A DNA stretch of 64,000 nt from [Synechococcus] sp. NIES-970 (lineage in GTDB: Bacteria > Cyanobacteriota > Cyanobacteriia > Cyanobacteriales > MRBY01): assembly GCA_002356215.1 (NCBI GenBank), contig AP017959.1:1814195-1878194 (forward strand), read 5' to 3'. Under the pieces are notes generated by a model. The model had not been told where the DNA came from. It did not search any database and saw nothing but the letters and a program-made list of their open reading frames with translations. Shown in pieces: positions 1 through 8,759 of this stretch (position 1 is the stretch's first letter; every line of letters starts with the position of its first letter). The position numbers were made by a program, and so were the translations under genes.

Positions 1-89
1 ATCACGTGAATTGGATATTACATTACCCCTGCTGATGGCAAGACGCAGAAATCCATGTATCTTTAAATAGTCTTAAGCAGATAAAAAAC

Positions 90-114
90 AAACTATCGAT
101 AGTTTTTTGCCTAT
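90..114. promoter_or_regulatory. Palindrome and NdhR/CcmR-type operator before sbtA
   Basis: Positions 90-105 form a perfect 16-bp palindrome (AAACTATCGATAGTTT). Overlapping it, ATAG (99-102), eight bases, then CTAT (111-114) fit the ATAG-N8-CTAT consensus described for the LysR-type repressor NdhR/CcmR of inorganic-carbon genes. A -10-like TATAGT (112-117) overlaps the right half, so binding could block RNA polymerase; the -35 is poor. The downstream gene is a low-CO2-inducible bicarbonate transporter in related cyanobacteria, which fits. The role is inferred from the motif only. The rest of 1-253 holds no gene that I can see. Confidence 0.55.
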
Positions 115-253
115 AGTAAATGGTGCAAGTGACGATCGCCTACCAAGCTCGACCTAGGGCAAGGGGGGCACTTCACCAGGACTTTTTTTAATCTTTCAAG
201 CTCACACCATCACAATTGTCCCTTCCTGCGTAGGGAGGGAAAAGGAGGTATTT

Positions 254-1384
254 GTGGATTTCTTGTCCCTCTTCTTTATGGACTTCGTTAAGCAGTTACA
301 GTCTCCAACCCTCAGCTTTTTGATCGGTGGGATGGTGATCGCTGCTTGCGGTAGTCAACTACAAATTCCAGAATCAATTTGTAAAATCATCGTCTTCATG
401 TTGCTCACCAAAATTGGTCTGACGGGTGGCATCGCAATCCGTAATTCTAATCTGACGGAGATGATTTTACCGGCACTGTTTTCCGTTGCCCTAGGGATTC
501 TCATCGTATTCATCGCGCGCTACACTTTGGCGAAACTACCAAAGGTCAAAACGGTAGATGCGATCGCCACCGGAGGATTATTTGGGGCCGTGAGTGGTTC
601 CACCATGGCTGCCGCCCTAACTCTCCTAGAAGAACAAAATATTCAATACGAAGCATGGGCCGGCGCACTTTATCCTTTCATGGACATTCCTGCCCTCGTC
701 ACTGCAATTGTGGTAGCCAACATCTATCTCAATAGAAAGAAACGGGCTTCATTAGATAACCTTGCTGTCCAAGAGTCCTTCAGCAAGCAGCCCGTTGCCG
801 CTGGTGATTATTCTGATGCGCAAGATTACCCCAGCAGCCGCCAAGAGTACCGCAGTATGCAACGGGGGTCAGCGAATAATCGCGTGAGGATATGGCCGAT
901 CATTCAAGAAAGCCTCCAAGGACCAGCCCTCTCCGCCATGCTGCTCGGTGTTGCCCTGGGCCTGTTTGCTCAGCCGGAGAGTGTCTATGAAAGTTTCTAT
1001 GATCCCCTTTTTCGGGGTTTGCTTTCGATCCTGATGTTAGTGATGGGGATGGAAGCCTGGTCAAGGATTGGTGAACTACGCAAAGTGGCCCAATGGTACG
1101 TCGTCTATAGCATGGTCGCCCCCTTAGTCCATGGATTTATCGCCTTTGGTCTGGGTATGATTGCCCACTATGCCACCGGATTCAGCATGGGTGGTGTTGT
1201 GGTTCTGGCCGTAATTGCTGCCTCTAGTTCTGACATTTCGGGGCCGCCCACTTTGCGTGCTGGTATTCCCTCAGCCAACCCCTCTGCCTATATTGGTGCC
1301 TCCACGGCGATCGGGACTCCCATCGCCATTGGTTTGGGGATTCCCCTCTTCCTTGGTCTTGCCCAGGCCCTCATGGGCGGCTGA
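254..1384 (+). CDS. sbtA: SbtA sodium-dependent bicarbonate symporter
   Basis: High-affinity Na+/HCO3- symporter of the cytoplasmic membrane, part of the CO2-concentrating mechanism. The 376-residue product has the two-bundle membrane topology of the SbtA family (DUF897): about five hydrophobic segments before and five after a hydrophilic cytosolic loop at roughly residues 160-225. Each half carries glycine- and serine-rich motifs (GGLFGAVSGSTMAAA near 110; ASSSDISGPPTLRAGIPSANPS near 330). The start is GTG at 254, preceded by a strong AAAGGAGGT at 241-249. The PII-like partner gene sbtB, which often follows sbtA, is not downstream here. The upstream palindrome and ATAG-N8-CTAT motif suggest carbon-responsive repression. 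Confidence 0.95.
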   Translation: MDFLSLFFMDFVKQLQSPTLSFLIGGMVIAACGSQLQIPESICKIIVFMLLTKIGLTGGIAIRNSNLTEMILPALFSVALGILIVFIARYTLAKLPKVKTVDAIATGGLFGAVSGSTMAAALTLLEEQNIQYEAWAGALYPFMDIPALVTAIVVANIYLNRKKRASLDNLAVQESFSKQPVAAGDYSDAQDYPSSRQEYRSMQRGSANNRVRIWPIIQESLQGPALSAMLLGVALGLFAQPESVYESFYDPLFRGLLSILMLVMGMEAWSRIGELRKVAQWYVVYSMVAPLVHGFIAFGLGMIAHYATGFSMGGVVVLAVIAASSSDISGPPTLRAGIPSANPSAYIGASTAIGTPIAIGLGIPLFLGLAQALMGG

Positions 1385-1450
1385 TCAACTATTCTGATCG
1401 TCTTTCCGTTCGTTTATTTTTGTTTTTTGCAAACACGCAAGACAAGCATC

Positions 1451-1480
1451 AAAAAGCCGAGGTTATGCCCCGGTTTTTTT
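1451..1480 (+). terminator. Rho-independent terminator after sbtA
   Basis: The stem CCG-a-GG / CC-c-CGG with a TTATG loop and one internal mismatch is followed by seven T residues, 70 bases after the sbtA stop. It separates sbtA from the methyltransferase gene, so sbtA is probably monocistronic. Confidence 0.7.
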
Positions 1481-1570
1481 GTCATGGGGTGGGTTTTCGG
1501 AATGGCGGTAAAATAGACCAATATTTCTTAATTTTCCTTTCATAACGCCCCAATCCTTTTACACTGAGCC

Positions 1571-2527
1571 ATGACCCACATTGCGATCGCCAAAGAAAAA
1601 CCCGATTGGGCTGGGGAAGACTGGTTATCCCGCCTCGTGAACCGTCTGATCCAGACGAAGCCCCTCTATGCCCTGATGAAACAGCAAGCCCGGCGCGTCT
1701 TGATTAAAACCGCCGAAAAAAATGGTGTGCCCTGGCGACAGATTGTTAAAGATTTGGAGAAATCCGAGGCCCAGCAGTATTTTCAGGAACTGACTAAGCC
1801 TGACTTAGGGTATCCCGACTATTACCAAGTGCCTTTCCACGCCTATAGTGAAGGAAATTTATGTTGGCAAGCGGCTTTTGAAGCAGCACCGGCCACGGCG
1901 GCTATGGCCCTTAGGGTCTGGAAAAATGAACCCCTCACTCCCGAGGTCGCCCAGGCCAGACTCCGCAATAGTTTTTTAGATGTTCTAGAACAATATCTGC
2001 CCCAAGAGGTAAACCAAGTGCTTGATCTCGGTTGCTCTGTAGGTATTTCGACCTTTGCACTTTTAAAACGGCTCCAGGAAAAAAATCCGGCGGTACAGAT
2101 GACGGGCCTGGATTTGTCGCCTTATATGTTGGCGGTGGCAAAGGTGCAGGATAAAGCCCAGGAGGTGCAATGGTGCCACGGCAAGGCAGAAGCAACGGAT
2201 TTTGCGGCCAATCATTTTGATGTGGTGACGCTACAATTCGTTCTCCATGAACTGCCGAATCAGGCGACTCGGGAGATTTTCCAGGAATGTCTACGAATCC
2301 TGCGGCCGGGGGGCTGTTTGGCGATCGTCGATAATAATCCGAAATCGCCCGTGATCCAGGGTCTGCCGCCAGCGTTGTTTGTCTTAATGAAAAGTACTGA
2401 ACCCTGGAGTGATGAGTATTACACCTTTGACGTGGAATCGACCCTCAAGCAGGTGGGTTTTGATTATCAAACCACTGTCGCCAGTGATCCGCGCCACCGC
2501 ACGATCATGGCCCGCAAGCCCCTTTAA
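1571..2527 (+). CDS. Class I SAM-dependent methyltransferase
   Basis: Predicted S-adenosylmethionine-dependent methyltransferase of 318 residues; substrate unknown. The N-terminal ~130 residues form a helical domain of unknown role. The Rossmann methyltransferase domain follows, with motif I VLDLGCSVG near 153, an acidic residue in GLDLS after the second strand, and the motif-IV/post-motif region VVTLQFVLHELP near 220. LRPGG (near 246) precedes the following strand. The domain layout is that of a methyltransferase type 11/12 protein. It lies 11 bases before nadE and probably shares a transcript with it, although no functional link is evident. Confidence 0.8.
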   Translation: MTHIAIAKEKPDWAGEDWLSRLVNRLIQTKPLYALMKQQARRVLIKTAEKNGVPWRQIVKDLEKSEAQQYFQELTKPDLGYPDYYQVPFHAYSEGNLCWQAAFEAAPATAAMALRVWKNEPLTPEVAQARLRNSFLDVLEQYLPQEVNQVLDLGCSVGISTFALLKRLQEKNPAVQMTGLDLSPYMLAVAKVQDKAQEVQWCHGKAEATDFAANHFDVVTLQFVLHELPNQATREIFQECLRILRPGGCLAIVDNNPKSPVIQGLPPALFVLMKSTEPWSDEYYTFDVESTLKQVGFDYQTTVASDPRHRTIMARKPL

Positions 2528-2538
2528 CGATTGAACTG

Positions 2539-4242
2539 ATGAAAATTGCGATCGCCCAACTAAACCCCACCATTGGGGACTTGTCTGGTAATGCCCAGCG
2601 GATTCTGGCGGCAGCAGAGCAGGCGGCGATCGCCAATGTCCGGTTGTTGCTCACGCCAGAATTGTCCCTTTGTGGCTATCCACCCCGGGATTTGCTGCTA
2701 CACAAGGATTTTATTGAACGGATGCAGGCCGAATTAGTAGCTTTGGCGGCAAAAATCCCCCCCAGTGTGGCGGTTTTGGTTGGTTTGGCGACTCCCAATC
2801 CAGAGGCAATCACCAAAGGTGAAAAACCTCTCCACAACAGCATCGCCCTCATCGATCAGGGGAAAGTCCAGCACATTTTCCATAAGCAACTACTACCCAC
2901 CTACGACGTTTTTGACGAAGACCGCTATTTCGAACCAGGCAAGCAATCGAATTGGTTTTTCCTTCAACCCGATCCCACCGCTGCGCCGTTAAAAATTGGT
3001 GTCACCATCTGCGAAGATCTCTGGAACGACGACTCTTTTTGGGGCAAGCGGCAGTATGATGTAAATCCCCTGGAGCAACTCGCCGAGGCTGGGGTGGATT
3101 TAATTGTTAATTTGTCTGCTTCTCCCTATACCGTTGGTAAACAGCGCCTCCGGGAAGGGATGCTCCACCATGGGGCGCAACGGTACCGGCTGCCGATTCT
3201 CTACGCCAACCAGGTGGGGGGCAATGATGATCTTATTTTTGATGGAGGTAGTGTTGCCTTCGATCAAGAGGGTCAACTCATTGGGCGATCGCCTAGCTTT
3301 CAAGAATCCCTGCTGGCGGTGGATTATCTCCCTGAGCAACGAGCCCTCAGTCTACCCCAGGGGTTATCTAGCAGCTTTGACCAAGCCATTAGCCCCGAAT
3401 ATGACGTTGATGAAGCGGAAATTTTTGCGGCCCTGGTGTTGGGACTGCGGGATTATGTGCGTAAATGCGGGTTTTCCCAGGTCGTGCTGGGTCTGAGTGG
3501 TGGCATCGACTCGGCCCTGGTGGCGGCGATCGCCGTTGAAGCGGTGGGGGCAGATAAGGTTTTGGGGATTCTCATGCCTTCCCCCTACAGCTCCGACCAT
3601 TCCATCGGCGATGCCCTGGCCCTGGTCAAAAATCTCAACATGCACCACGAAATCATCCCCATTGAACCCGCGATGCAAGCCTTTGATGGGATGCTGGGGA
3701 ATTTATTTACAGGCACAGCCTTTGGCGTCGCCGAGGAGAATCTCCAGTCCCGCATTCGGGGAAATCTACTGATGGCGATCGCCAATAAATTCGGCCATCT
3801 CCTGCTTTCTACAGGGAATAAATCAGAGCTAGCCGTGGGCTACTGCACCCTCTATGGCGATATGAATGGTGGCCTCGCCGTGATTGCCGATGTGCCGAAA
3901 ATGCAGGTTTTCAGTCTTTGCGAATGGTTAAATCGTGACCAAGAAATCATCCCCGCTCAAATCATCTGCAAACCCCCCAGCGCCGAACTGCGCCCGAACC
4001 AAGTCGATCAAGACTCTCTGCCCCCATATTCTATTTTGGATGCCATTCTGAAGCGGGTGATCCACCGCAACCAGTCCGTCCCCGAACTTTTGGCAGCAGG
4101 CTATGACCCCGATACCGTTGAACGGGTTTTAAAATTACTCCAGCGAGCGGAATTTAAACGACGTCAGGCCGCGCCTGGTCTAAAAATCACTGACCGTGCC
4201 TTTGGGACGGGGTGGCGAATGCCGATCGCCTGCTATTGGTAG
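2539..4242 (+). CDS. nadE: Glutamine-dependent NAD+ synthetase NadE
   Basis: Last step of NAD biosynthesis: ATP-dependent amidation of deamido-NAD using ammonia released from glutamine. The 567-residue protein has an N-terminal nitrilase-type glutaminase domain with the catalytic triad in order: Glu in LTPELSLCGYPP (near 41), Lys in FHKQLLP (near 116) and Cys in GVTICEDLW (near 157). The C-terminal NAD synthase domain starts near 290 and has the PP-loop LGLSGGIDSALVA (near 318). The ammonia-binding part includes STGNKSELAVGYCTLYGD. Length and architecture are typical of two-domain NadE. An ATG with no strong Shine-Dalgarno follows the methyltransferase closely. Confidence 0.95.
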   Translation: MKIAIAQLNPTIGDLSGNAQRILAAAEQAAIANVRLLLTPELSLCGYPPRDLLLHKDFIERMQAELVALAAKIPPSVAVLVGLATPNPEAITKGEKPLHNSIALIDQGKVQHIFHKQLLPTYDVFDEDRYFEPGKQSNWFFLQPDPTAAPLKIGVTICEDLWNDDSFWGKRQYDVNPLEQLAEAGVDLIVNLSASPYTVGKQRLREGMLHHGAQRYRLPILYANQVGGNDDLIFDGGSVAFDQEGQLIGRSPSFQESLLAVDYLPEQRALSLPQGLSSSFDQAISPEYDVDEAEIFAALVLGLRDYVRKCGFSQVVLGLSGGIDSALVAAIAVEAVGADKVLGILMPSPYSSDHSIGDALALVKNLNMHHEIIPIEPAMQAFDGMLGNLFTGTAFGVAEENLQSRIRGNLLMAIANKFGHLLLSTGNKSELAVGYCTLYGDMNGGLAVIADVPKMQVFSLCEWLNRDQEIIPAQIICKPPSAELRPNQVDQDSLPPYSILDAILKRVIHRNQSVPELLAAGYDPDTVERVLKLLQRAEFKRRQAAPGLKITDRAFGTGWRMPIACYW

Positions 4243-4254
4243 TTTTTTGAATCA

Positions 4255-4280
4255 AAAGCTCAAGTGCCTTGAGGTCTTTT
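4255..4280. terminator. Stem-loop between convergent nadE and an exported-protein gene
   Basis: A perfect 6-bp stem CTCAAG-tgc-CTTGAG is flanked by AAAAG on the left and GTCTTTT on the right, 12 bases after the nadE stop. The A-rich left and T-rich right flanks would allow termination from both sides of this convergent pair. The stem is short, so this is a moderate call. Confidence 0.5.
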
Positions 4281-4338
4281 GGGCTGTTGATTAATGGGAA
4301 GCTTACTACTCCCCCAACCTGCCGCCATCAAGATTTTT

Positions 4339-4968
4339 TTACCCCCTAGCAACCTTCAAGAGTTCAGCGATCGCCTCAGCCGCCGCCTGCACTTCGGGAG
4401 CTGCACCATTGGACGAAGCCAGCTCTGCCTGCAACGCCAAACGCATGGCAACTGCCCCATCATTGAGAGCCGTGGGCAAAGCAATCGGATCCCCAGAGGC
4501 AAGAGCGGCGCTCAAGTTCCTGAGAATTTGACCAAGGATAACAGAAGTGCCGTTAGGCATCGTAATGGCCATATCTAAAGCATCAGCATTGGTGGTGAGA
4601 CTGGTGGCGGCTTCTCTTTCATTTGCGGCAGTGATAATCGCCGCCACAGCTTGGGGGTTAGAAGATAAATCAATGACAGCACCACCAGAGCCCAGGCCTG
4701 TGTCCGCTTGCGCCTGGGTAATGGTGCCCTCATTTAGGGCGATCGCCTGGGAGACCGCCATTGTTTGGATGCCCGCAATCTTGATACTCACCCGATCTTT
4801 TTCCGTGGGAAAGTTCACCGCTCCAGTCGGAGTTGAACCACCGGTAGTGACAACATTAAACTGACCAGCAAACGCTTGGTTTGCACCTAAGATGAAAATA
4901 GCGCTGGTGGTGGCCACCACACTCAAAACCCCTAGGTTTTTTTTAAGAGTCAGTCGTTCTTGATTCAT
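4339..4968 (-). CDS. Exported Ala-rich hypothetical protein
   Basis: A 209-residue protein with an N-terminal signal peptide: a KK-containing n-region, a hydrophobic stretch VVATTSAIFILGA and an AFA-GQF cleavage site near residue 35. The mature part is rich in Ala and Thr, lacks cysteine, and looks soluble with helical segments (QAVAAIITAANEREAA; repeated AEAIAELL at the end). I do not recognise a domain. The start has a good AGGAG eight bases upstream. It is transcribed in the same direction as the barrel-like gene at 5130-6152, 160 bases downstream of it. Confidence 0.65.
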   Translation of the reverse strand: MNQERLTLKKNLGVLSVVATTSAIFILGANQAFAGQFNVVTTGGSTPTGAVNFPTEKDRVSIKIAGIQTMAVSQAIALNEGTITQAQADTGLGSGGAVIDLSSNPQAVAAIITAANEREAATSLTTNADALDMAITMPNGTSVILGQILRNLSAALASGDPIALPTALNDGAVAMRLALQAELASSNGAAPEVQAAAEAIAELLKVARG

Positions 4969-5129
4969 TGGGGATCTCCTGATCAGAAAAATAAAGACTT
5001 GTGGCGATTATCGTTGGGAAGCAACGATTTGAATCTAGCGTGGGAAAAAACGTCAGACAATTTGACAAAATTGCGGCAGTGTAGCTCACGGTCTATGACG
5101 TACCAATGGGCATCGAATAGTCATAGCCT

Positions 5130-6152
5130 TTACCAACTCAGGGCATAGCCTGCATTGATATTGAAGTTAAGACGATTACCCGTGTTATTCGTGACATCGG
5201 TAAGACCCATCGTGAAGGTCAGGGGAGCTCTGAAAGGGGCTAACCCAATACCCAGGTTCAACTGGTTACCCGTCCAACTGGTCGCAAAAGAAACAGTGGG
5301 ATTAATAACAAGGCCAAGGCTACCAAAGACCTTTGGACTGTTGCTAGGGCCAAAATCCCTACTCTCTGTGAGAGTGCGGAAACTACCACTCCCTAGTCCT
5401 AAACTGACAGAGAGAGGCAACTGGTTTTCACTTTCGGGTCTGAGGGCAAAAGTTTTACTGGCAACCCCATAAATCGTATTGGGAGTGTCTACAACGTCTC
5501 CCCAAGGGATCGCGTTATCCCAGCCAACCGCCAAGGCTAATCCTTCCGTATTAGGAATAATTTTGTGGAGCTTAAAACCAACGGAGCCACTATCGGCTAA
5601 ATCCTGAGGGTCAGAACTGGTAAGTGATACGGCAACCTCAAGACCCACTGAATCAAGGGGGTCACCAAAACCAATACCCGTTGCAAAGGAACCATCTGCT
5701 GTCCGTTGGCCTCCCGCAAGACCAATGGTACTGGAGACAGTGAAATAGGCTTGCCCCCAAGAAATACCGTAGGCCGTAGGCGTACCAAAGGTGATTCCTG
5801 GGGTGGGGCGAGAACGCGTTGGGACATCCGCCAAGGGGGTCAGGTCTTCTAGGAGTTGTTGGAAATCTTCAGGAGAAGTGGCATTTGTCTCGAGGAATTC
5901 AGCATCCGTTGCTTGGGTAAAGAAGGTAGGCGTCTCCGATGGATTTTGCTGACCCAAGGGCTCTATCTGGAACGACTCTGAGTTTGATCCAAAGATAAAT
6001 TCTGACTCAGATGGTTTGCCAAATTCCTCTGATGATTCATCATTGTTTGATGAAACTTCTTTAGATGTTGAATTTTCCGGCATTGCTGTCGCCGGTAGAC
6101 CCAGGGCTAAAACAGTGCCAGTGATAATCACTGGGATCACTAAATTGCGCAC
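5130..6152 (-). CDS. Exported protein, probable outer-membrane beta-barrel
   Basis: Unknown function, about 340 residues. The GTG at 6152 is preferred because TGAGGAA lies just upstream and the product then opens with a clean signal peptide (VRNLVIPVIITGTVLALGLPATAMPEN); an in-frame upstream start would add 19 residues with no signal logic. After a Ser/Glu-rich linker (about 25-130), the rest alternates polar and hydrophobic residues with many Gly, Asn and Thr (AYGISWGQAYFTVSSTIGLAGG). It ends in LNFNINAGYALSW, and a C-terminal aromatic residue is typical of barrel insertion signals. This suggests an outer-membrane channel or adhesin; no family was recognised. Confidence 0.6.
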   Translation of the reverse strand: MRNLVIPVIITGTVLALGLPATAMPENSTSKEVSSNNDESSEEFGKPSESEFIFGSNSESFQIEPLGQQNPSETPTFFTQATDAEFLETNATSPEDFQQLLEDLTPLADVPTRSRPTPGITFGTPTAYGISWGQAYFTVSSTIGLAGGQRTADGSFATGIGFGDPLDSVGLEVAVSLTSSDPQDLADSGSVGFKLHKIIPNTEGLALAVGWDNAIPWGDVVDTPNTIYGVASKTFALRPESENQLPLSVSLGLGSGSFRTLTESRDFGPSNSPKVFGSLGLVINPTVSFATSWTGNQLNLGIGLAPFRAPLTFTMGLTDVTNNTGNRLNFNINAGYALSW

Positions 6153-6300
6153 AATAAATTCCTCACACTGATGAAATACACAGTAGCAACCAACAAGGCG
6201 ATCGCCCATTGACCGTCAAGGATAACAAAGATTTCAGGCGTAGACACCATCTCGATCACCAACCAGGGGCACAGAGAGACTTACAGCCTCCAAGACGCGA

Positions 6301-6867
6301 CTAGTCTGCGGGTGAATCGTGAATAACACGGGGTTTGAGGGCGATCGCCGGATTGCCAGCATAAATGGTCATCGGGTCGAGCGATCGCATGGCAACGCCT
6401 CCCAAGCAGAGAATAGCTCCTGCACCGATGGTGACACCGGGGGCAACGCTGCTCCGTGCCCCAAGCCAACTGCCTTGCTCGATGTGGATGGAACGGATGA
6501 TCAGCTTAAACCGAGGATCGCTCCAGTCATGGTTTCCGGTGCAGAGATAAACATCTTGGGAAATACAAACATGGTCACCGAGGGTGATGGGGGCAAGGTT
6601 ATCAAACCAGGCATTTTCACCAAGCCAGCAGTGGTCACCAATGGTGAGTCGCCAGGGGAATTTGATCCGAACGCCGGGTTTAATCCGTACACCCCGGCCG
6701 ATTGTGGCGCCAAAGCGGCGCAATACCCACACCTTAAAGCGAGACAGAGGAATCAGGCGAGTTCGCACCAGAAAGTCACCCAGGAAAAACCACAAAAGTT
6801 GCCGCAGCAAAGAAGCGCCGGGAGTGTAGTCTCCGGTAGTGTAGTGATCGAGATGGATGAATGTCAC
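6301..6867 (-). CDS. WcaF-like left-handed beta-helix acyltransferase
   Basis: Putative O-acetyltransferase of the hexapeptide-repeat family (colanic-acid acetyltransferase WcaF-like), 188 residues. Hexapeptide turns are visible in IGRGVRIKPGVRI, ITLGDHVCISQDV and VTIGAGAILCLGGV. The conserved acetyl-CoA-site pattern GNHDWSDPRF (near 112) and the terminal YAGNPAIALKPR fit this family. The N-terminal hydrophobic stretch may associate with membrane. It starts 5 bases after the YdcF-like gene, so the two are one operon. Substrate unknown; a role in cell-surface glycan decoration would suit the neighbouring island. Confidence 0.85.
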   Translation of the reverse strand: MTFIHLDHYTTGDYTPGASLLRQLLWFFLGDFLVRTRLIPLSRFKVWVLRRFGATIGRGVRIKPGVRIKFPWRLTIGDHCWLGENAWFDNLAPITLGDHVCISQDVYLCTGNHDWSDPRFKLIIRSIHIEQGSWLGARSSVAPGVTIGAGAILCLGGVAMRSLDPMTIYAGNPAIALKPRVIHDSPAD

Positions 6868-6872
6868 AGTCG

Positions 6873-7514
6873 TTACATAGAGAGTTTGAATGATTGAGCT
6901 ATGATACGGCGATCGCGCAGCTGGGGGTGGAGACTGGCTCCAGTGTGGCCGGTGGTCATCCAGAGGATTGATCGTCCGATATCTCGCATCACACGACCTA
7001 AGGTTTCCTTCGGTTGTCTAGAAGGGATAGAAATGGGAGTAGTTATAATGCCGCGACTGCCAAAAACAAAGAAGGCGATCGCCCGGGCGCGACGCATATG
7101 AAAGTCAGAGGTAATCAAATAGACATGGTGAATATGGCGATCGCGGAAGTCATTGACCAGAGATGTGAAGTTAGTAACGGTATCGATGGCACGGCGATCA
7201 ATATGGACACGACTATTAGGAATGCCTGCTTGTTGAAAAATAGCTTGGGCCTGTTGGGTCGGCACTCCAGAAGACACCCAAATATCTAAAGTCGGATGCT
7301 CTTGGGCGAAGAGTGCTGTAAATTCTTCCCGACTAAACCCTCCTCCAAGGGTGAAAATCACTTGAGGTGTTGGTGATCGAATCTGGGCAAGAACTAAGCG
7401 GATGGGAATAAAACTAACCAGAAGAATAAGAATGGTGAGCGTAAAAACAACCCACATCTTACGGTAGGTTTTTGTTTTTGGATGGGGATACATCAAAGTT
7501 CGACTGATGAACAT
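6873..7514 (-). CDS. YdcF/SanA-like DUF218 membrane protein
   Basis: A 213-residue DUF218 family protein. One N-terminal transmembrane helix (WVVFTLTILILLVSFIPI, about 21-38) anchors it. The soluble domain carries VIFTLGGG near 52, WVSSGVPTQQ and the family motif LITSDFHMRRARAIA near 132. Members are implicated in envelope functions, but their enzyme activity is unclear. It is followed by the WcaF-like acyltransferase, which it leads in a two-gene operon. A shorter start at the internal Met before the helix is possible. Confidence 0.8.
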   Translation of the reverse strand: MFISRTLMYPHPKTKTYRKMWVVFTLTILILLVSFIPIRLVLAQIRSPTPQVIFTLGGGFSREEFTALFAQEHPTLDIWVSSGVPTQQAQAIFQQAGIPNSRVHIDRRAIDTVTNFTSLVNDFRDRHIHHVYLITSDFHMRRARAIAFFVFGSRGIITTPISIPSRQPKETLGRVMRDIGRSILWMTTGHTGASLHPQLRDRRIIAQSFKLSM

Positions 7515-7605
7515 AGTTTCCCCAGTCTATCTATCATAGAGGGGAAATGACTATGGTTCTCGAGATAATGGTCGGGCACTAATTTAGGAAGCTCTTCACA
7601 GAGTT

Positions 7606-8484
7606 TTATACCTGAGTCTTTATCTTTTTAGCTTTATTGGCTTGCATATCAGTTAGCTGCTGTTTTTGAAATTCGTAGATTTTGGCATCTACTAGGAAAC
7701 GATACCAAAATCCCTGCAAAAAATGAAAAATCAGACCTTGTTTACCGTCTAAGAACCCTAATCCAAAAATGTACCGAAGCAAAAAGTAAATAAAAGCTCT
7801 AAAAAACAAGGGTGAGCTTCCATATAGATTTTTTTTGAGCCAACGTCTTTGTCTGGCTTGGGAATAGGATTGTTTTTCTAGTAGTGGATCTCCATTGCCA
7901 TCTTGAGAAAGCATATCTTTAACTTCCCGATCTGCATAATGGTTGTGTTTGTCAGTCCAGAAAGTCAAACCCTTTTTGTTTTCATCAATAATGTCATATT
8001 GAAGGCTTAAAATTTCTCCCTCTGAAAGAACAATATGTTCGTCCATCCAACGTTGTTCACACAAACCCAAACCATTGCGCCAAATTCTTAAAAGCCATGT
8101 GGGATAATATCCTCCATGCTTTATCCATCGCCCCAAAAAGTAAACTCTTCTCTTTAACTGATAACCACTTACCTTTTGACTGGTCTTCGGAAGCTTAGTA
8201 TTGATTTCAGTGACTAATTCAGGAGTAAGTCTTTCATCCGCATCTAGACGCATTACCCAAGGGGTATCAATAGGCAGATTTGTAATTGCCCAGTTCAATT
8301 GTTCAGCATAATTTTTAAAAGGATGTTCATAAACTTCACAGCCAAATTCTCGGGCGATCGCCACTGTATCGTCTACACTGCCAGAGTCAACAATGTAAAC
8401 TTTTGCTTGTAATTTTTTTAAACTGAATAGGCAAGTAGGCAGATTGGCCGATTCATTCTTTGTCAGAATAATCACAGAAATCAT
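7606..8484 (-). CDS. Family 2 glycosyltransferase
   Basis: GT-A fold glycosyltransferase of 292 residues, similar in layout to LPS-core beta-glycosyltransferases (KdtX/WaaE type). The nucleotide-sugar binding start ISVIILTKNESANLPTCL, then VDSGSVDDTVAIA, and a DADERL metal-binding motif near 80 are clear. The C-terminal part contains a re-entrant or membrane-associated aromatic stretch (FFRAFIYFLLRYIFGLGFLDG near 228). It is the last plus-to-minus boundary gene of the polysaccharide island and probably adds a sugar on the cytoplasmic face. Donor and acceptor unknown. Confidence 0.88.
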   Translation of the reverse strand: MISVIILTKNESANLPTCLFSLKKLQAKVYIVDSGSVDDTVAIAREFGCEVYEHPFKNYAEQLNWAITNLPIDTPWVMRLDADERLTPELVTEINTKLPKTSQKVSGYQLKRRVYFLGRWIKHGGYYPTWLLRIWRNGLGLCEQRWMDEHIVLSEGEILSLQYDIIDENKKGLTFWTDKHNHYADREVKDMLSQDGNGDPLLEKQSYSQARQRRWLKKNLYGSSPLFFRAFIYFLLRYIFGLGFLDGKQGLIFHFLQGFWYRFLVDAKIYEFQKQQLTDMQANKAKKIKTQV

Positions 8485-8584
8485 AGAAAAATACCCTTAA
8501 ATAGGAGCTTATTTCGATCAAATCAGACTGGCTGTATTCTATCTGGTTTCATCAACATTTAAGTTTAAAATATAAGGCACACAG

Positions 8585-8618
8585 TTTTAAATAGAAGAAA
8601 ATTTTAAATAGAAGAAAA
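8585..8618. repeat. 17-bp perfect tandem duplication
   Basis: The 17-mer TTTTAAATAGAAGAAAA occurs twice back to back (8585-8601 and 8602-8618) in the gap between two glycosyltransferase genes. Probably a replication-slippage product. Confidence 0.9.
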
Positions 8619-8721
8619 TTGTTTTAGAGATTTTAGAAGTAGAATTTTGATGCCGAATGATAACGAAAATAACTTTTACAGTATACAAATGATTGTTTTT
8701 TTTGCAAGACAAGAGATTAGC

Positions 8722-8759
8722 AGCGTTATGTAATTTTTCGATAAAAATTACATAACGCT
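8722..8759. repeat. 17-bp perfect inverted repeat at a glycosyltransferase stop codon
   Basis: Arms 8722-8738 (AGCGTTATGTAATTTTT) and 8743-8759 are perfectly complementary around a CGAT loop. The hairpin starts on the base after the TAA stop (8760-8762) of the minus-strand GT4 gene. There is no classical long U-tract after it on the minus strand, so it could act as an mRNA 3'-end stabiliser, a Rho-assisted stop or a protein-binding site rather than a standard terminator. Confidence 0.85.

Noticed and set aside
5020-5045. TTCAAATC-like T-loop on the minus strand
   Set aside because: The flanking bases do not pair as a five-base T-stem, and the other arms are missing.
6155-6172. TTCCTCACAC resembling the core of the Yfr1 small RNA
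   Set aside because: The full ACTCCTCACAC core and flanking stem-loops are absent, and the site is the ribosome-binding region of the gene at 5130-6152.
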